A stretch of 64,000 bases of DNA, taken from Methylobacterium haplocladii. GTDB taxonomy: Bacteria > Pseudomonadota > Alphaproteobacteria > Rhizobiales > Beijerinckiaceae. Positions 49,704 to 59,701 of the stretch are shown here, one piece after another. Below the pieces are notes generated by a model, which did no database searches, was not told the origin of the DNA, and was given only the letters and a program-made list of their open reading frames with translations. Every line of letters starts with the position of its first letter. Positions within the stretch are counted from its first letter, which is position 1. The DNA is taken from assembly GCF_007992175.1 (NCBI RefSeq), contig NZ_BJZT01000008.1, positions 1-64,000 of the forward strand. Reading direction: 5' to 3'. A program made the position numbers and the translations under genes.

Positions 49704-50471
49704 TCAGCGACGGTCGCCGAGGAGCGAGAGCAGGAACTGGAACATGTTGATGAAGTCCAGGTACAGCGTCAGGGCGCCGTTGACGGACATCTTCGCCGCG
49801 CCTTCGGAATCCGCGCCGCTGTAGAGGTACATCTCCTTCAGCTTCTGCGTGTCGTAGGCTGTGAGGCCTGCGAAGATCAGAACGCCGAGCACCGAGATGG
49901 CGAACTGCAGGGCCGAGGAGGCCAGGAACAGGTTCACCACCGAGGCGATGATGATGCCGATCAGGCCCATCATCAGGAACGAGCCCATGCCCGACAGGCT
50001 GCGCTTCGTGGTGTAGCCGTAGAGGCTGATGCCCGCGAAGGTGGCCGAGGTGATGAAGAACACCCTCACGACGCTGGCGCCCGTGAACACGAGCATCAAG
50101 GTCGACATCGAGGCGCCCATCACCGCCGCGAACGCCCAGAACATCGTTCGCGCAGAGGAGGCCGACATCTTGTCCATCCGGAAGGAGAAGACGAAGATGA
50201 ACGCCAGCGGCGCGAACATCAGCACCCACTTGAAGGGGCTGGTGTAGAGGAACTGGCCGAACGGGGTCAGCAGCGGCTTCGAGCCCTGATAGCTCGCAAC
50301 GGCGGCCATGTTGATGGCGAGGGCCACGAGACCGGAGATCCCGAGGCCAACGACCATGTTGTTGTAGACCCCGAGCATGAAGCTCCGCAGGCCCTGGTCG
50401 ACTTCGACTTGGGGCGCCGCGTAGCCCTGGGGCTGGGCGCCCTGGCGGAACGGACTATTTTCGAATGCCAT
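49704..50471 (-). CDS. Bax inhibitor-1 / YccA family membrane protein
   Basis: A 255-residue integral membrane protein with about seven spans. The BI-1 family pattern is visible in VYNNMVVGLGISGLVALAIN, VFFITSATFAGISLYGYTTK and ALTLYLDFINMFQFLLSLLG. Bacterial members are linked to membrane-protease regulation and stress. It has its own terminator and stands alone. Confidence 0.9.
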   Translation of the reverse strand: MAFENSPFRQGAQPQGYAAPQVEVDQGLRSFMLGVYNNMVVGLGISGLVALAINMAAVASYQGSKPLLTPFGQFLYTSPFKWVLMFAPLAFIFVFSFRMDKMSASSARTMFWAFAAVMGASMSTLMLVFTGASVVRVFFITSATFAGISLYGYTTKRSLSGMGSFLMMGLIGIIIASVVNLFLASSALQFAISVLGVLIFAGLTAYDTQKLKEMYLYSGADSEGAAKMSVNGALTLYLDFINMFQFLLSLLGDRR

Positions 50472-50731
50472 GAAAGTTTCCTTTGGAAGCCTTCTCAGCG
50501 TGGGTTGAACGGCCGCACGCGATACCTGTGGCCCCTTAGAGGAGGCCTCAAGCCGAAATATGTTCCGTCACCGCGTCATAAACAAGAGCCCCGTCGAGCT
50601 TGCCCGCGCGAAATCGAGCTACGTTTCAGACCGAGATTTCATCCGAAGCGATGACGTTAAAACTTCCTTTTTCGGCTAGGCGAACAAGCTTTCGTCCCGC
50701 CTTCCCTGACTTTGGCGAGGCGCCGTCCGCG

Positions 50732-53308
50732 TCAGAACTGGCGTAGGTACAGTGCCGGCTTCTGACCGAGGATGCGCCACGTGCCGGCAAGTCCGATCGC
50801 GACAGACAGCAGAACGGCGCTCCCGGCGGCGATCGATGCGCCCCCGAGGTCGAGGCCGAATTCCAGCCGCATGACCTTGGTGACGATGGTCCAGCCGGCG
50901 AGCGTACCGGCAAGCAGACCGAACAGAGCCGCAGCGAGGCCGAGCGCGCCGTACTCGATCCCATAGGCGATCATCAGCCGGCGGCGGCTGGCGCCGAGCA
51001 CCTTCAGCACCACGGCATCGTAGAGCCGCGCCCGATGCCCGGCTGCGATGGCGCCGGCCAGCACGAACAGGCTCGCCAGCACCGCCACCACGCTGGCGCC
51101 GCGGATTGCCAGGGTGAGCTTGCGGACGAGCCGGTCGATCGTCTCCAGCGCGTCTTTCACCCGCACGCTGGTCACCGAGGGGAACGCCTTGGCGACGTCG
51201 CGTAAGACCGTCGCTTCGAGCGCCGGATCGGGGCCGCTCGGCAGGGTCAGCGTAGCGAGGTCCGAATGCGGCGCTCCGCGGAAGGTGCCGGGCGAAAACA
51301 CCATCACGAAGTTGATGCCGAGCGAGCGCCATTCGACCTTGCGGAAGTTCGCGATGGTCGTGGTGAGCGTCCGGCCGAGCACGTTGACGGTGACCGTGCT
51401 GCCGATCTTCAGGCCGAGCGCCTTGCCGAGATCCGCCTCGAAGGAGAGCTTTGGTGTTCGGCCCTCTTCCTCGGTCCACCATTGGCCGTCGGTCAGCTTG
51501 GAGCCATCGGGGAGCGCGTCGGCGGTGGTAATGCCACGGTCGCCGTCGAGCACCCAGGCTGCGTCCTCCGGCGGCTTGATCTGCTCGACCGGCACGCCGT
51601 CGAGCGCGGTGATCCGCCCGCGCAGCATCGGCACCCGCTCGACCTTGGCCTCCGGCGCCTTGCTCTGAAGAAAGCCGGTGAAGGCATCGGCATCGCGCGA
51701 GGGCACGTCGAGGAAGAACAGGTTCGGCGCCTTGCCCGGTAGGGTGTTGGTGAGCGCGCGCGTGATGTTGGCGTCGATGACGCTGAGCGTCACCAGTAGC
51801 GTCACCCCGAGCCCCAACGACAGGATGATCGCCGGCGTCAGGGCGCCTGGCCGGTGGAGGTTGGCCAGCGCCATGCGCGGGCCGGCCGCGCGCGGATGCG
51901 GCAAGCGCCGCGCCAGGGCCATCAGCCCGATCGCGACGAGCCGCAACAATCCGAAGGCCAGCGCCGCCGCCGCCATGAAAATCAGCGCCACACGCCGGTC
52001 GAAAGCCGTGGCCAGCGCAAGACCGGCCAGCGCCAGCAGCGTCGCTGCCAGGATCGCCTTGTAGCGCAGCCGCGTCCGCTGTGCCGACGGATCGACGGTG
52101 TCGCGAAACAGGCCCGAGACCGGGATGTCGTGGGCACGGCCCAGCGGCAGGATGGCGAAGGCGAGCGCCGTCAGGAAGCCATACGCGGCGGACATGGCGA
52201 GTTCGCCCGGGGCGAGCGTCGGCTCCAGCGGCAGCGGCAGCTGGTCGCGGAACAGCCCATCGACGAGAAACGGCATTGCCGCGCCGACGGTCAGCCCGAT
52301 CGCGATGCTGAAGGCGGCGATGAGCATCACCTGCGTCAGGTAGAGCACGACGACCTGCGAGCCCGGCGCGCCGACGCTCTTCAGCGTCGCGATCGAGCCG
52401 CGCTTGCGCTCGACGAAGGCGCTGACCGCGTTGGCCACGCCGACGCCGCCGACGATCAGGGCGGTCAGGCCGACGAGTGTCAGGAACTGCGTGAAGCGCT
52501 CGACGCTCTTGGCGAAGCGCGGATCGGCGTTGAGCCGCGAGCGCACCTCCCAACCGGCATCCGGCAACGCCTTGCCGATGGCATGGCTCGCGGCTTCCAA
52601 CTCGGCATCGGTCGCTGCCGGAAGCTGTAGCCGGTAGCTCCAGCGATTGAGGCTGCCCGGCTCGCCGAGGCCGGTGGCCCGCAACGCGTCCATCGAGACG
52701 ATCAGGCGCGGGCCGAAGCCGATCCCGGCGGAAATCGTATCGGGTTCGGTGACCAGCGCGGCACAAATCTCCAGCGGCTTGCCGGCCACGGTGATGCGAT
52801 CGCCGACCTTAAGGCCGAGCCGGGTAAGCAGGACGGGATCGGCGACGGCGCCGAACGCGCCGTCCCGCGTCGCGAGCAGATCGGCCACGGGCGCCGTCGG
52901 ATCGGTGGCGAGGCTGCCGACGGCCGGATAGCTGGCATCGACCGCTTTCAGCTCGACGAGGGCCGCAGTGCCATCGGTCGCCACAGCCATCGCCCGCATC
53001 GTCGCGACGACGGAGACGCGGCCTTGTGCGTCGAGGATCGCGGTCTCGGCGAGCGTCGCCTCGCGATTGATCAGGCTGTAGGTGAGATCGCCGCCGAGGA
53101 TGCGCCGGCCTTCGCGTCCGAGTCCGTCGCTGAGCGATCGCGAGATCGAGGTCACGCCGGCGATCGCCGCGACGCCGATGGCGATGCAGGCGATGAACAC
53201 GGTGAAGCCCGACAGGCCGCCGCGGAGTTCGCGTCGGGCAAGGCGCAGGGTGAGGGGCAGGCCGAATGGCCGGCGGCCGGAACGCGCTGAGGGGAGGGTG
53301 CCGTGCAT
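50732..53308 (-). CDS. ABC transporter permease (YbbP/FtsX-like)
   Basis: An 858-residue permease with a single N-terminal span, a large periplasmic region, and paired FtsX-like segments near residues 260-390 and 700-850. These include VGGVGVANAVSAFVERKR and IGLTVGAAMPFL. It resembles YbbP of the YbbA-YbbP system, thought to move or extract lipid-linked molecules with a thioesterase. Its ATPase is the 53422-54105 gene. Confidence 0.88.
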   Translation of the reverse strand: MHGTLPSARSGRRPFGLPLTLRLARRELRGGLSGFTVFIACIAIGVAAIAGVTSISRSLSDGLGREGRRILGGDLTYSLINREATLAETAILDAQGRVSVVATMRAMAVATDGTAALVELKAVDASYPAVGSLATDPTAPVADLLATRDGAFGAVADPVLLTRLGLKVGDRITVAGKPLEICAALVTEPDTISAGIGFGPRLIVSMDALRATGLGEPGSLNRWSYRLQLPAATDAELEAASHAIGKALPDAGWEVRSRLNADPRFAKSVERFTQFLTLVGLTALIVGGVGVANAVSAFVERKRGSIATLKSVGAPGSQVVVLYLTQVMLIAAFSIAIGLTVGAAMPFLVDGLFRDQLPLPLEPTLAPGELAMSAAYGFLTALAFAILPLGRAHDIPVSGLFRDTVDPSAQRTRLRYKAILAATLLALAGLALATAFDRRVALIFMAAAALAFGLLRLVAIGLMALARRLPHPRAAGPRMALANLHRPGALTPAIILSLGLGVTLLVTLSVIDANITRALTNTLPGKAPNLFFLDVPSRDADAFTGFLQSKAPEAKVERVPMLRGRITALDGVPVEQIKPPEDAAWVLDGDRGITTADALPDGSKLTDGQWWTEEEGRTPKLSFEADLGKALGLKIGSTVTVNVLGRTLTTTIANFRKVEWRSLGINFVMVFSPGTFRGAPHSDLATLTLPSGPDPALEATVLRDVAKAFPSVTSVRVKDALETIDRLVRKLTLAIRGASVVAVLASLFVLAGAIAAGHRARLYDAVVLKVLGASRRRLMIAYGIEYGALGLAAALFGLLAGTLAGWTIVTKVMRLEFGLDLGGASIAAGSAVLLSVAIGLAGTWRILGQKPALYLRQF

Positions 53309-53421
53309 GGGCGGTTACTGCAGCCCCATCCTGAGCGATCGAGGCGCTCCGATCCCACCGACGCGCTCATCCCGAAGTGCCGCGCCAGAATGCGGGCGCT
53401 GGCTGGGAAGGACGTCCGCTC

Positions 53422-54105
53422 TCACGCTGCCACCGGATCCTCGACCCGGCCTGCGCGCAGCCGCACGGTGCGGTCGCAGAGGCGCGCGAGGCCGGGATCG
53501 TGTGTCACCAGGACCAGCGTCGCGCCGCGCTCGCGCTTCAGCGTGAACAGCAGGTCGACGATACCGCGGCCGGTCGCCTCGTCGAGATTGCCGGTGGGCT
53601 CGTCGGCCACCAGGATCGCCGGGTTCGGCGCGAGCGCACGGGCGACGGCGACGCGCTGCTGCTCACCGCCGGAAAGCTGAGCGGGGTAGTGATGCAGCCG
53701 GTGGCCGAGACCGACCGCGTCGAGTTCGGCCGCGGCGCGCGCCAGGGCGTCTGGCACGTCGGCGAGTTCGAGGGGCAGCGCCACGTTTTCGAGCGCCGTC
53801 ATGGTCGGCACGAGGTGGAACGCCTGAAAGACGATGCCGATGCTGCGGCCGCGGAAGCGCGCCAGCGCATCCTCGTCGAGGCCGCCGAGATCGGTGCCGG
53901 CGACCGCGATACGCCCGGAATCCGGACGCTCCAGCCCGGCCATGACCATCAGCAGGGTCGACTTGCCGGACCCCGAAGGCCCGACCAGTCCCACCGCCTC
54001 TCCCTTCGCCACGTCCAGAGAGATGCCGCGGAGCACGTGGACGCGCGAGGGGCCGCGTCCGAGGCTGAGATCGATGTCGGAAAGGGCGACGGCCTTGTCG
54101 CTCAC
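53422..54105 (-). CDS. ABC transporter ATP-binding protein (YbbA-like)
   Basis: A 227-residue ATPase with Walker A GPSGSGKST at about residues 42-50, ABC signature LSGGEQQRVAVARAL, Walker B ILVADEPTGNLD and switch His VTHDPG. It belongs to the MacB/LolD group. It lies upstream of its permease in the same direction with a 113-base gap. tesA is divergent next door, the common arrangement in proteobacteria. Confidence 0.95.
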   Translation of the reverse strand: MSDKAVALSDIDLSLGRGPSRVHVLRGISLDVAKGEAVGLVGPSGSGKSTLLMVMAGLERPDSGRIAVAGTDLGGLDEDALARFRGRSIGIVFQAFHLVPTMTALENVALPLELADVPDALARAAAELDAVGLGHRLHHYPAQLSGGEQQRVAVARALAPNPAILVADEPTGNLDEATGRGIVDLLFTLKRERGATLVLVTHDPGLARLCDRTVRLRAGRVEDPVAA

Positions 54106-54276
54106 GGGCTGCCGACCGATCTGTGCGCGGATGGGAAAGTCGTCATCGCGGAAAGGTGTGGTCCCGTGCGGGTTGAAGCGAAGATCGTCAGGCGCCTTGT
54201 GTCACGCATCCGGAACGCGGGCGAGACTTCGATCCCGCAATGTCGCGACCATGTGGGGTGGCGCCCCGGGCGCCGC

Positions 54277-54915
54277 ATGGCCACGCTGATGCTCCTCTTT
54301 GCCGCAGCCGCAATCGCGGTTCCTCTCGGTACCGCCCGGGCCGGCCGCCCGCTCAAGCTCGTCGCCCTGGGGGACAGCCTCACCGCCGGCTACATGCTGC
54401 CGGCCGAGTCCGCGTTTCCGGCGGTGCTGGAGAAAGCGCTGAAGGCCAAGGGCTACGACGTCACCGTCGGCAACGCCGGCGTCTCGGGCGACACCACCAC
54501 CGGCGGGCTCGATCGCCTCGACTGGTCGGTGCCGGATGGCACCGACGGCGTCATCCTCGAACTCGGCGCGAACGACATGCTGCGCGGCACCGATCCGACC
54601 GTCCCCCGCACGGCCCTCGACACGATCGTCGCCCGGCTCAAGGCGCGCGGCATTCCCGTGCTGCTCACCGGCATGCGTGCCTCCACCAATCTCGGGCCGG
54701 ACTACGTCGCCAAGTTCGATGGCATCTATCCCGATCTCGCCGCCCGCTACGGGCTGGTTCTGTACCCGTTCTTCCTAAGCGGCGTCGCAGGCGATCCCGC
54801 TCTCGCTCTGCCGGACAGGCTGCATCCGAATGCGAAGGGCGTCGCGCGGATCGTCGAGGGCATCCTGCGATCGGTCGAGACCTTCCTGGCGCGTCTCCAG
54901 CCGAGCGGGCGCTGA
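54277..54915 (+). CDS. tesA: Arylesterase/thioesterase TesA (SGNH family)
   Basis: An exported SGNH hydrolase of 212 residues. A signal-like N terminus (residues 1-23) is followed by GDSLTAGY with nucleophile S34, GNAGVSGDTT, LELGANDML and the catalytic Asp-His in DRLHPNAKG (D180, H183). It hydrolyses acyl esters or thioesters. A GTG at 54253 could also start it. It is adjacent to the YbbAP pair and directly followed by thpR. Confidence 0.92.
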   Translation: MATLMLLFAAAAIAVPLGTARAGRPLKLVALGDSLTAGYMLPAESAFPAVLEKALKAKGYDVTVGNAGVSGDTTTGGLDRLDWSVPDGTDGVILELGANDMLRGTDPTVPRTALDTIVARLKARGIPVLLTGMRASTNLGPDYVAKFDGIYPDLAARYGLVLYPFFLSGVAGDPALALPDRLHPNAKGVARIVEGILRSVETFLARLQPSGR

Positions 54916-55467
54916 ATGCCGCGCCTGTTTACGGGATTGGAGATCCCCGAAGCCGTAACGCAGCAGCTCGCGCTCTTTCGCGGCGGCTTGCCCGGAGCGC
55001 GCTGGGTCGACCCCACGGACCTCCATATCACCCTGCGCTTCCTCGGCGATATCGACACGGACACGGCGAACGAGGTTCATGCGCTGCTCGAAGAGGCGCG
55101 GCCACGCGCCCCCCTGGCGATCGACCTCGACGGCCTGGCGATCTTCGGCGGCACCAAGCCGCGTGCCGTCTATGCCGCCGTCGCCGCCAACGCCGAACTC
55201 GCCGACCTTCAGGCCGAGCACGAGCGCATCGCCCGTCATGCGGGGCTCGAACCCGAACCGCGAAAATTCACGCCGCACGTGACTCTGGCGCGCCTCAATC
55301 GCAGCACGGGCGCCGAGGCGGTCGCCCATTACCTGTCCCAGACCGGGGGTTTTTCGCGCATTGGATTTATCGCGAGCCGCGTCGCGCTTTTCTCGGCACG
55401 GGCCTCTCGCGGCGGTGGACCCTACGTGGTCGAGACGGCCTATCCGTTCGTTCTCGGCGCAGGATGA
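54916..55467 (+). CDS. thpR: RNA 2',3'-cyclic phosphodiesterase ThpR
   Basis: A 2H phosphoesterase of 183 residues. The two HxT motifs are HIT at residues 37-39 (DLHITLRF) and HVT at 121-123 (PHVTLARL), forming the catalytic pair. It hydrolyses 2',3'-cyclic phosphates, as in the LigT/ThpR family. The ATG at 54916 directly abuts the tesA stop, so the two are coupled. Confidence 0.93.
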   Translation: MPRLFTGLEIPEAVTQQLALFRGGLPGARWVDPTDLHITLRFLGDIDTDTANEVHALLEEARPRAPLAIDLDGLAIFGGTKPRAVYAAVAANAELADLQAEHERIARHAGLEPEPRKFTPHVTLARLNRSTGAEAVAHYLSQTGGFSRIGFIASRVALFSARASRGGGPYVVETAYPFVLGAG

Positions 55468-55525
55468 GCCGACGCAAAACGGGCCGGAGCCAAGCACGTC
55501 TGTATCCGTCGATGGCTGCGACAGC

Positions 55526-55897
55526 TCAAGGGCAGTAGCGCAGCGGCCGTCCGAACGGGTCGTCGCGGCCCAGGCCGGGACGGAAGCCGTAATAGCTCGG
55601 TTTCCCAAGGCCGTATTCCGAGCCGACATAGCTGGGATCGTCCGGTGCGTCTGTCGGGACCGGGACACGCCAGGGCGCACAGCCGGCAAGCCGTCGTCGG
55701 GCCGGACGCGGCGCAAGCCCCGAGGCGTCGACCTCGCCCTCGCCGCGCGGAAAGTAGCGGGGCGCCGGTGCGACCAGAGCCTCGTCGACCAGTTCCGGAA
55801 AATCGGCGGCCCGTACCGTCGCGGTGAAGCCGAGCGCTATGCCGAGCGTCGAGAGCAGCAGGGAGCGGCCGGCTACCCTCCATCGTACTGCGTGCAT
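55526..55897 (-). CDS. Small exported hypothetical protein
   Basis: A 123-residue protein with signal peptide (residues 1-30, ATVRAAD) and a Pro/Arg/Gly-rich mature part, ending GRPLRYCP. Repeated Tyr-Gly stretches (SYVGSEYGLGKPSYYGFRPG) suggest a flexible or cell-wall-binding protein. I recognise no family. It is convergent with thpR. Confidence 0.6.
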   Translation of the reverse strand: MHAVRWRVAGRSLLLSTLGIALGFTATVRAADFPELVDEALVAPAPRYFPRGEGEVDASGLAPRPARRRLAGCAPWRVPVPTDAPDDPSYVGSEYGLGKPSYYGFRPGLGRDDPFGRPLRYCP

Positions 55898-56384
55898 CGT
55901 CGACCTCGCGCCTGAGGATGTACCCTGTCACCGCATGGTGAACGAGACGTTAGCGGCCTTGTCGCCGCTCAACGGGCGCGTTGCCGAAGCGCAACACCAT
56001 CCTGCGGTCCTATGAGGCTGCGGATGAAGACGCTTCGTGCCGCGTTCATCCCAATAGAGACGACAGACCGATACGTCACCGGCGAAGGAATCATCCGTGT
56101 CCAACCAATAAAATCAAGGTAATCTGTGATTTCACTGGTCTATGTGATAGATATATCCATTCAAATTGAAAATACTTCCGAAAATATCGTTCTATGAAAT
56201 TAGATTTCATATGTAGAGCTATAAAAGAAATATCATTTTTATCCGATAAGATTTGAAATATAAGATTGAAAAACGGATTCGATTGCCAAATAATAGTAAG
56301 CTCCATGCATAAATATCGTTCTTTTCCGGTTACTCAAGAAGAACGGAAGCAACACGATGGCGTTCTGGCTGAAGGTACGTGGTG
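55898..56384. other. Intergenic region with AT-rich island
   Basis: About 490 bases between a hypothetical gene and the porin gene. The part 56095-56345 is far more AT-rich than the rest of the window. It contains a palindrome ATGAAAT-TAG-ATTTCAT (56194-56210) and a 12-base direct repeat AAATATCGTTCT at 56182 and 56311. It also contains the alien-looking ORF described separately. It is probably a recent import or a silenced regulatory patch. Confidence 0.7.
56091..56306 (-). CDS. AT-rich 71-codon ORF of unknown origin
   Basis: An uninterrupted 71-codon frame in AT-rich DNA, rich in Ile, Phe, Leu and Ser (starting MELTIIWQSNPF). It uses AT-ending codons unlike neighbouring genes, and such a long open frame is not expected by chance in this composition. 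A weak GGAAAAG lies upstream of the ATG. No domain is recognised. It may be a fragment of a foreign gene or an accidental frame. Confidence 0.35.
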   Translation of the reverse strand: MELTIIWQSNPFFNLIFQILSDKNDISFIALHMKSNFIERYFRKYFQFEWIYLSHRPVKSQITLILLVGHG

Positions 56385-57977
56385 ATGACTCTAGACAACG
56401 ATACCGGCAGGACCGAACGGGGCCGCCGAGCGGCGCCTCATCTTGGGGCCGGCCATGATCATATGGCCGCTATCACCGCGCAGGCAGGAGCCTGTGCTTG
56501 GAGCAGAGCCGCCACGCGTCTCACCGTGTGCGCCGCCCTTTTCGGGGCGGTCATCCCGGCCGTCGCCTTCGCTCAGGCCGCATCCGGTCAGGGCGCTCCC
56601 GCGAAACCCGCGTCCACCCAGGTGGCGCCCGGCCAGCAGTTGAAGCAGACCCCGTACTTCGCGCTCTACGAGGCACTCGGCAAACCCGATGGCTGGAAGA
56701 TCTCCGGTACGATCCGGCCACGATACGACGGGCTCGGCGGCCAGTTCCGGCCTTCGCCCTCGCCTGCGACCAACGACCTGTTTTCGATGCAGATGACGCT
56801 GTTCGCTGAGTACGACACCGGTCCGGTCAGGATCGGCGGCGAGATCTTCGACAGCCGCGCCTACTTCCAGCGCCGGAACTCGAACTCCATCGCCACCACC
56901 GAGGTGAATGCGCTCGAACTCGGACAGGCCTATCTCGGCTTCGACCTCGAAGACGCGGTCGGCGCCGGCACCGTGAGCACGCTGACGGTCGGGCGCTTCA
57001 CGCAGAACATCGGCTCGCGGCGTCTCATCGCCCGCAACCAGTTCCGCAACACGATCAATGCCTTCACCGGCATTGCCTACGACTTTCAGAATGCGGAGAA
57101 GGATAAGCTGCGCCTGTTCTACACCCTGCCGCATTACCGCCTGCCCGACGACCGCGCCGGCATCCTGAGCAACAGCGTCGAATGGGACCACGAAGGCTTC
57201 GACGCGCAGCTCTTCGGCGGCATCTTCACCAAGGCGAACGTGCTCGGCGGGATCCTAGAGGCCTACGGCTACGGCTTCCTCGAACGTGACGACGGCACGC
57301 AGCTCGAAGGCATCCAGACCCGCGATCGGCGCCTGTTCACCCCGGGTTTCCGGCTCTTTCGGGCGCCGAAGGCCGGCCAGTTCGACCATGAGCTCGAGGC
57401 GATCTATCAGACCGGCATCGCCCGCAACACGACTGCGGTCACGGACGTTACGGACGTGCCGGTCTCGGCCTATTTCGTCCATGCCGAGGCCGGCTACACC
57501 TTCGACGTGCCGTGGGTGCCGCGCCTCTCGCTGCACTACGACCATGCCAGCGGCGACGGCCGCAGCGACGGGAGCTACAACCGGTTCGATACGCTCTTCG
57601 GCGCACGGCGCTTCGACTACGGCCCGACGAGCCTCTACGGCGCCGTGCAGCGCGCCAACCTGATCTCGCCGAGCGTCCGCCTGGAGATCTCGCCGAATGC
57701 GGACTGGGATTTCTACGTCGACTATCGCGGCCTCTGGCTGGAGGACCCGACAGACAGCTTCGCCTCCACCGGCGTCCGCGACCGCACCGGCCAATCCGGC
57801 CGCTTCGCCGGCCAGCAGATCGAGACCCGCGCCCGTCACTGGCTCGTGCCGCGCTCGGTGCTGGTCGATGCCGGCGTCGCCTACCTGATCAAGGGCAGCT
57901 TCTTGGAGAACGCGCCGAACGCCCCAAGGACCGGCGATACGATCTACGGGTACCTGACCACGACGTTCTTTTTCTGA
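56385..57977 (+). CDS. Outer-membrane beta-barrel porin, alginate-export type
   Basis: A 530-residue outer-membrane protein. A signal-like segment (AALFGAVIPAVAFAQ) ends near residue 62; it is preceded by an unusually long N terminus. The mature part alternates aromatic and polar strands (FSMQMTLFAEYDTGPVRIGGE, VELGQAYLGF-like LELGQAYLGFDL) and ends GYLTTTFFF with a C-terminal Phe, a barrel insertion signal. It resembles alginate-export (AlgE-like) porins. The ATG at 56385 has GAAGG upstream. It lies behind the AT-rich island. Confidence 0.75.
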   Translation: MTLDNDTGRTERGRRAAPHLGAGHDHMAAITAQAGACAWSRAATRLTVCAALFGAVIPAVAFAQAASGQGAPAKPASTQVAPGQQLKQTPYFALYEALGKPDGWKISGTIRPRYDGLGGQFRPSPSPATNDLFSMQMTLFAEYDTGPVRIGGEIFDSRAYFQRRNSNSIATTEVNALELGQAYLGFDLEDAVGAGTVSTLTVGRFTQNIGSRRLIARNQFRNTINAFTGIAYDFQNAEKDKLRLFYTLPHYRLPDDRAGILSNSVEWDHEGFDAQLFGGIFTKANVLGGILEAYGYGFLERDDGTQLEGIQTRDRRLFTPGFRLFRAPKAGQFDHELEAIYQTGIARNTTAVTDVTDVPVSAYFVHAEAGYTFDVPWVPRLSLHYDHASGDGRSDGSYNRFDTLFGARRFDYGPTSLYGAVQRANLISPSVRLEISPNADWDFYVDYRGLWLEDPTDSFASTGVRDRTGQSGRFAGQQIETRARHWLVPRSVLVDAGVAYLIKGSFLENAPNAPRTGDTIYGYLTTTFFF

Positions 57978-58091
57978 TCGGCGGCGTCGAACCGTGTCCG
58001 TACGATCGGTTCGGATGGTGTGCATGCCCAATCCCCGCACGCTGGGAGAGGGGGGAACGCGCACCGCCGTGGCGGTCGATCATAGGCCGCC

Positions 58092-59600
58092 TCAGCCGTA
58101 ATGGCGGGCCAGGATCTCGCGGACCCGTTCGACCATCTCGGCGACCGGGACCGAGACCTGAGCCGGACGGGCGGCCTTCCACTCGGCGTTGCTGCCGATG
58201 TTCTGTGCGGCCTTGGCGCCCTCGATGAGATCCTTGATCTGGATCTCGCCGGCCTCACGCTCGTTCGAGCCTTGGATCAGCGCGATTGGTGAACGGCGGC
58301 GGTCGGCATACTTCATCTGCGCCTTCATCCCGGACGAGCCGAGATAGAGCTCGGCCCGGATGCCGGCGTTGCGCAGAGCAGCGACGTGGGCCTGGTACTC
58401 GGCGATGTTTTCGCGGTCGAGCACGAGCACCACGACCGGGCCGGGCTTCGCGGTGCCTTCGAGCAGCGGGCTTTTCACGAGCTGCAGCGCCGAAAACAAC
58501 CGCGAGACGCCGATGGAAAAGCCGGTGGCCGGTACTGGCTCGGAGCGGAAGCGTCCGACGAGGCCGTCATACCGTCCGCCTCCTGCGACGGAGCCGAAGC
58601 GCACGGTCTGCCCGTCCTCGTTCTGCACGGGGAAGGTGAGCTCGGCCTCGTAGACGGGGCCGGTGTAATACTCGAGGCCGCGCACCACCGAGGCGTCGGC
58701 GCGGACGCGGTCGTGGCCGTAGCCGGCGGCATTGCAGAGCCGCATGATCGCATGTAGCTCGGCGATGCCCTCGCGTCCGGTCTCGGACTCGCCAACGACG
58801 TCCTGCCAGGTCCCGAACAACTTCTCCCAGAACGCCATGCGGTCGCCGCCCTCGTTCGGCGACGCCTCGAACGAGACGTAGGCCAGGATGCGCTCGATGG
58901 CGTCGGCTTCGAGCGCCGCGCCTTTCGTGAAGTCGCCGCTCTCGTCCTTGCGGCCCGCTCCGAGTAGTTGCCGCACGCCATCGGCACCGAGCCGGTCCAG
59001 CTTGTCGATGGCGCGTAGCACCGTGAGGCGCTGGCCCGCCTTGCCGGAACCGGCGAGCCCACAGGCTTCCATGACGCCGTCGAGCACCTTCCGGTTGTTG
59101 ACCTTCACCACGTATTGGCCGGCCAGCCCGAGCTTATCGAGCGTGTCGGCCATCAGCATACAGACCTCGGCATCCGCCGCGACGCTCGCCGCACCGACGA
59201 TGTCGGCGTCGAACTGCATGAACTGGCGGAAGCGGCCCGGACCCGGCTTCTCGTTGCGAAAGACGTAACCGGCCCGATAGCTGCGGTATGGCTTCGGGAT
59301 CGCGTCGAAATGCTCGGCGACGTGGCGGGCTAGGGGTGCGGTGAGGTCGTAGCGCAGGCTCAGCCACTGCTCGTCGTCGTCCTGGAACGAAAACACACCC
59401 TCGTTCGGCCGGTCGAGATCGGGCAGGAATTTACCCAGCGCCTCGGTGTACTCGATGAACGGCGTCTCCAGCGCCTCGAAGCCGTAGAGCTCGAACGCCT
59501 GCTTGATCGTCTCCAGCATCCGGTGCTGGGCCACGATCTCGGATTCGCTTCGGTCGAGAAAGCCGCGGGGCAGCCGCGCCTTGGGGGTGTCGCCCGTCAT
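58092..59600 (-). CDS. hisS: Histidyl-tRNA synthetase
   Basis: Class II aminoacyl-tRNA synthetase, 502 residues, charging tRNA-His. Motif 2 has [34 protein letters not shown] is also present, and a His-binding loop includes [14 protein letters not shown]. The anticodon-binding C-terminal domain ([15 protein letters not shown] onward) is present. It is a single gene between the porin and a 50-residue protein. Confidence 0.97.
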   Translation of the reverse strand: MTGDTPKARLPRGFLDRSESEIVAQHRMLETIKQAFELYGFEALETPFIEYTEALGKFLPDLDRPNEGVFSFQDDDEQWLSLRYDLTAPLARHVAEHFDAIPKPYRSYRAGYVFRNEKPGPGRFRQFMQFDADIVGAASVAADAEVCMLMADTLDKLGLAGQYVVKVNNRKVLDGVMEACGLAGSGKAGQRLTVLRAIDKLDRLGADGVRQLLGAGRKDESGDFTKGAALEADAIERILAYVSFEASPNEGGDRMAFWEKLFGTWQDVVGESETGREGIAELHAIMRLCNAAGYGHDRVRADASVVRGLEYYTGPVYEAELTFPVQNEDGQTVRFGSVAGGGRYDGLVGRFRSEPVPATGFSIGVSRLFSALQLVKSPLLEGTAKPGPVVVLVLDRENIAEYQAHVAALRNAGIRAELYLGSSGMKAQMKYADRRRSPIALIQGSNEREAGEIQIKDLIEGAKAAQNIGSNAEWKAARPAQVSVPVAEMVERVREILARHYG

Positions 59601-59701
59601 GAGGGTGTCGATCGTTCTGGAGGCAGGACTTGAGCCCCCGGCTCTATCGCAGGGGCCCGTCCGGCGGCAAGCGAACGCGGGTCAGCCCTTCGAAGGCCCC
59701 A

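Noticed and set aside
56357-56461. 34-codon ORF overlapping the porin start
   Set aside because: It has a fair binding site (CGGAAG), but its end runs out of frame through the porin N terminus and nothing supports a product.
59610-59660. Possible tRNA fragment after hisS start
   Set aside because: The T-loop-like CTCAAGT has no matching stem and no cloverleaf.
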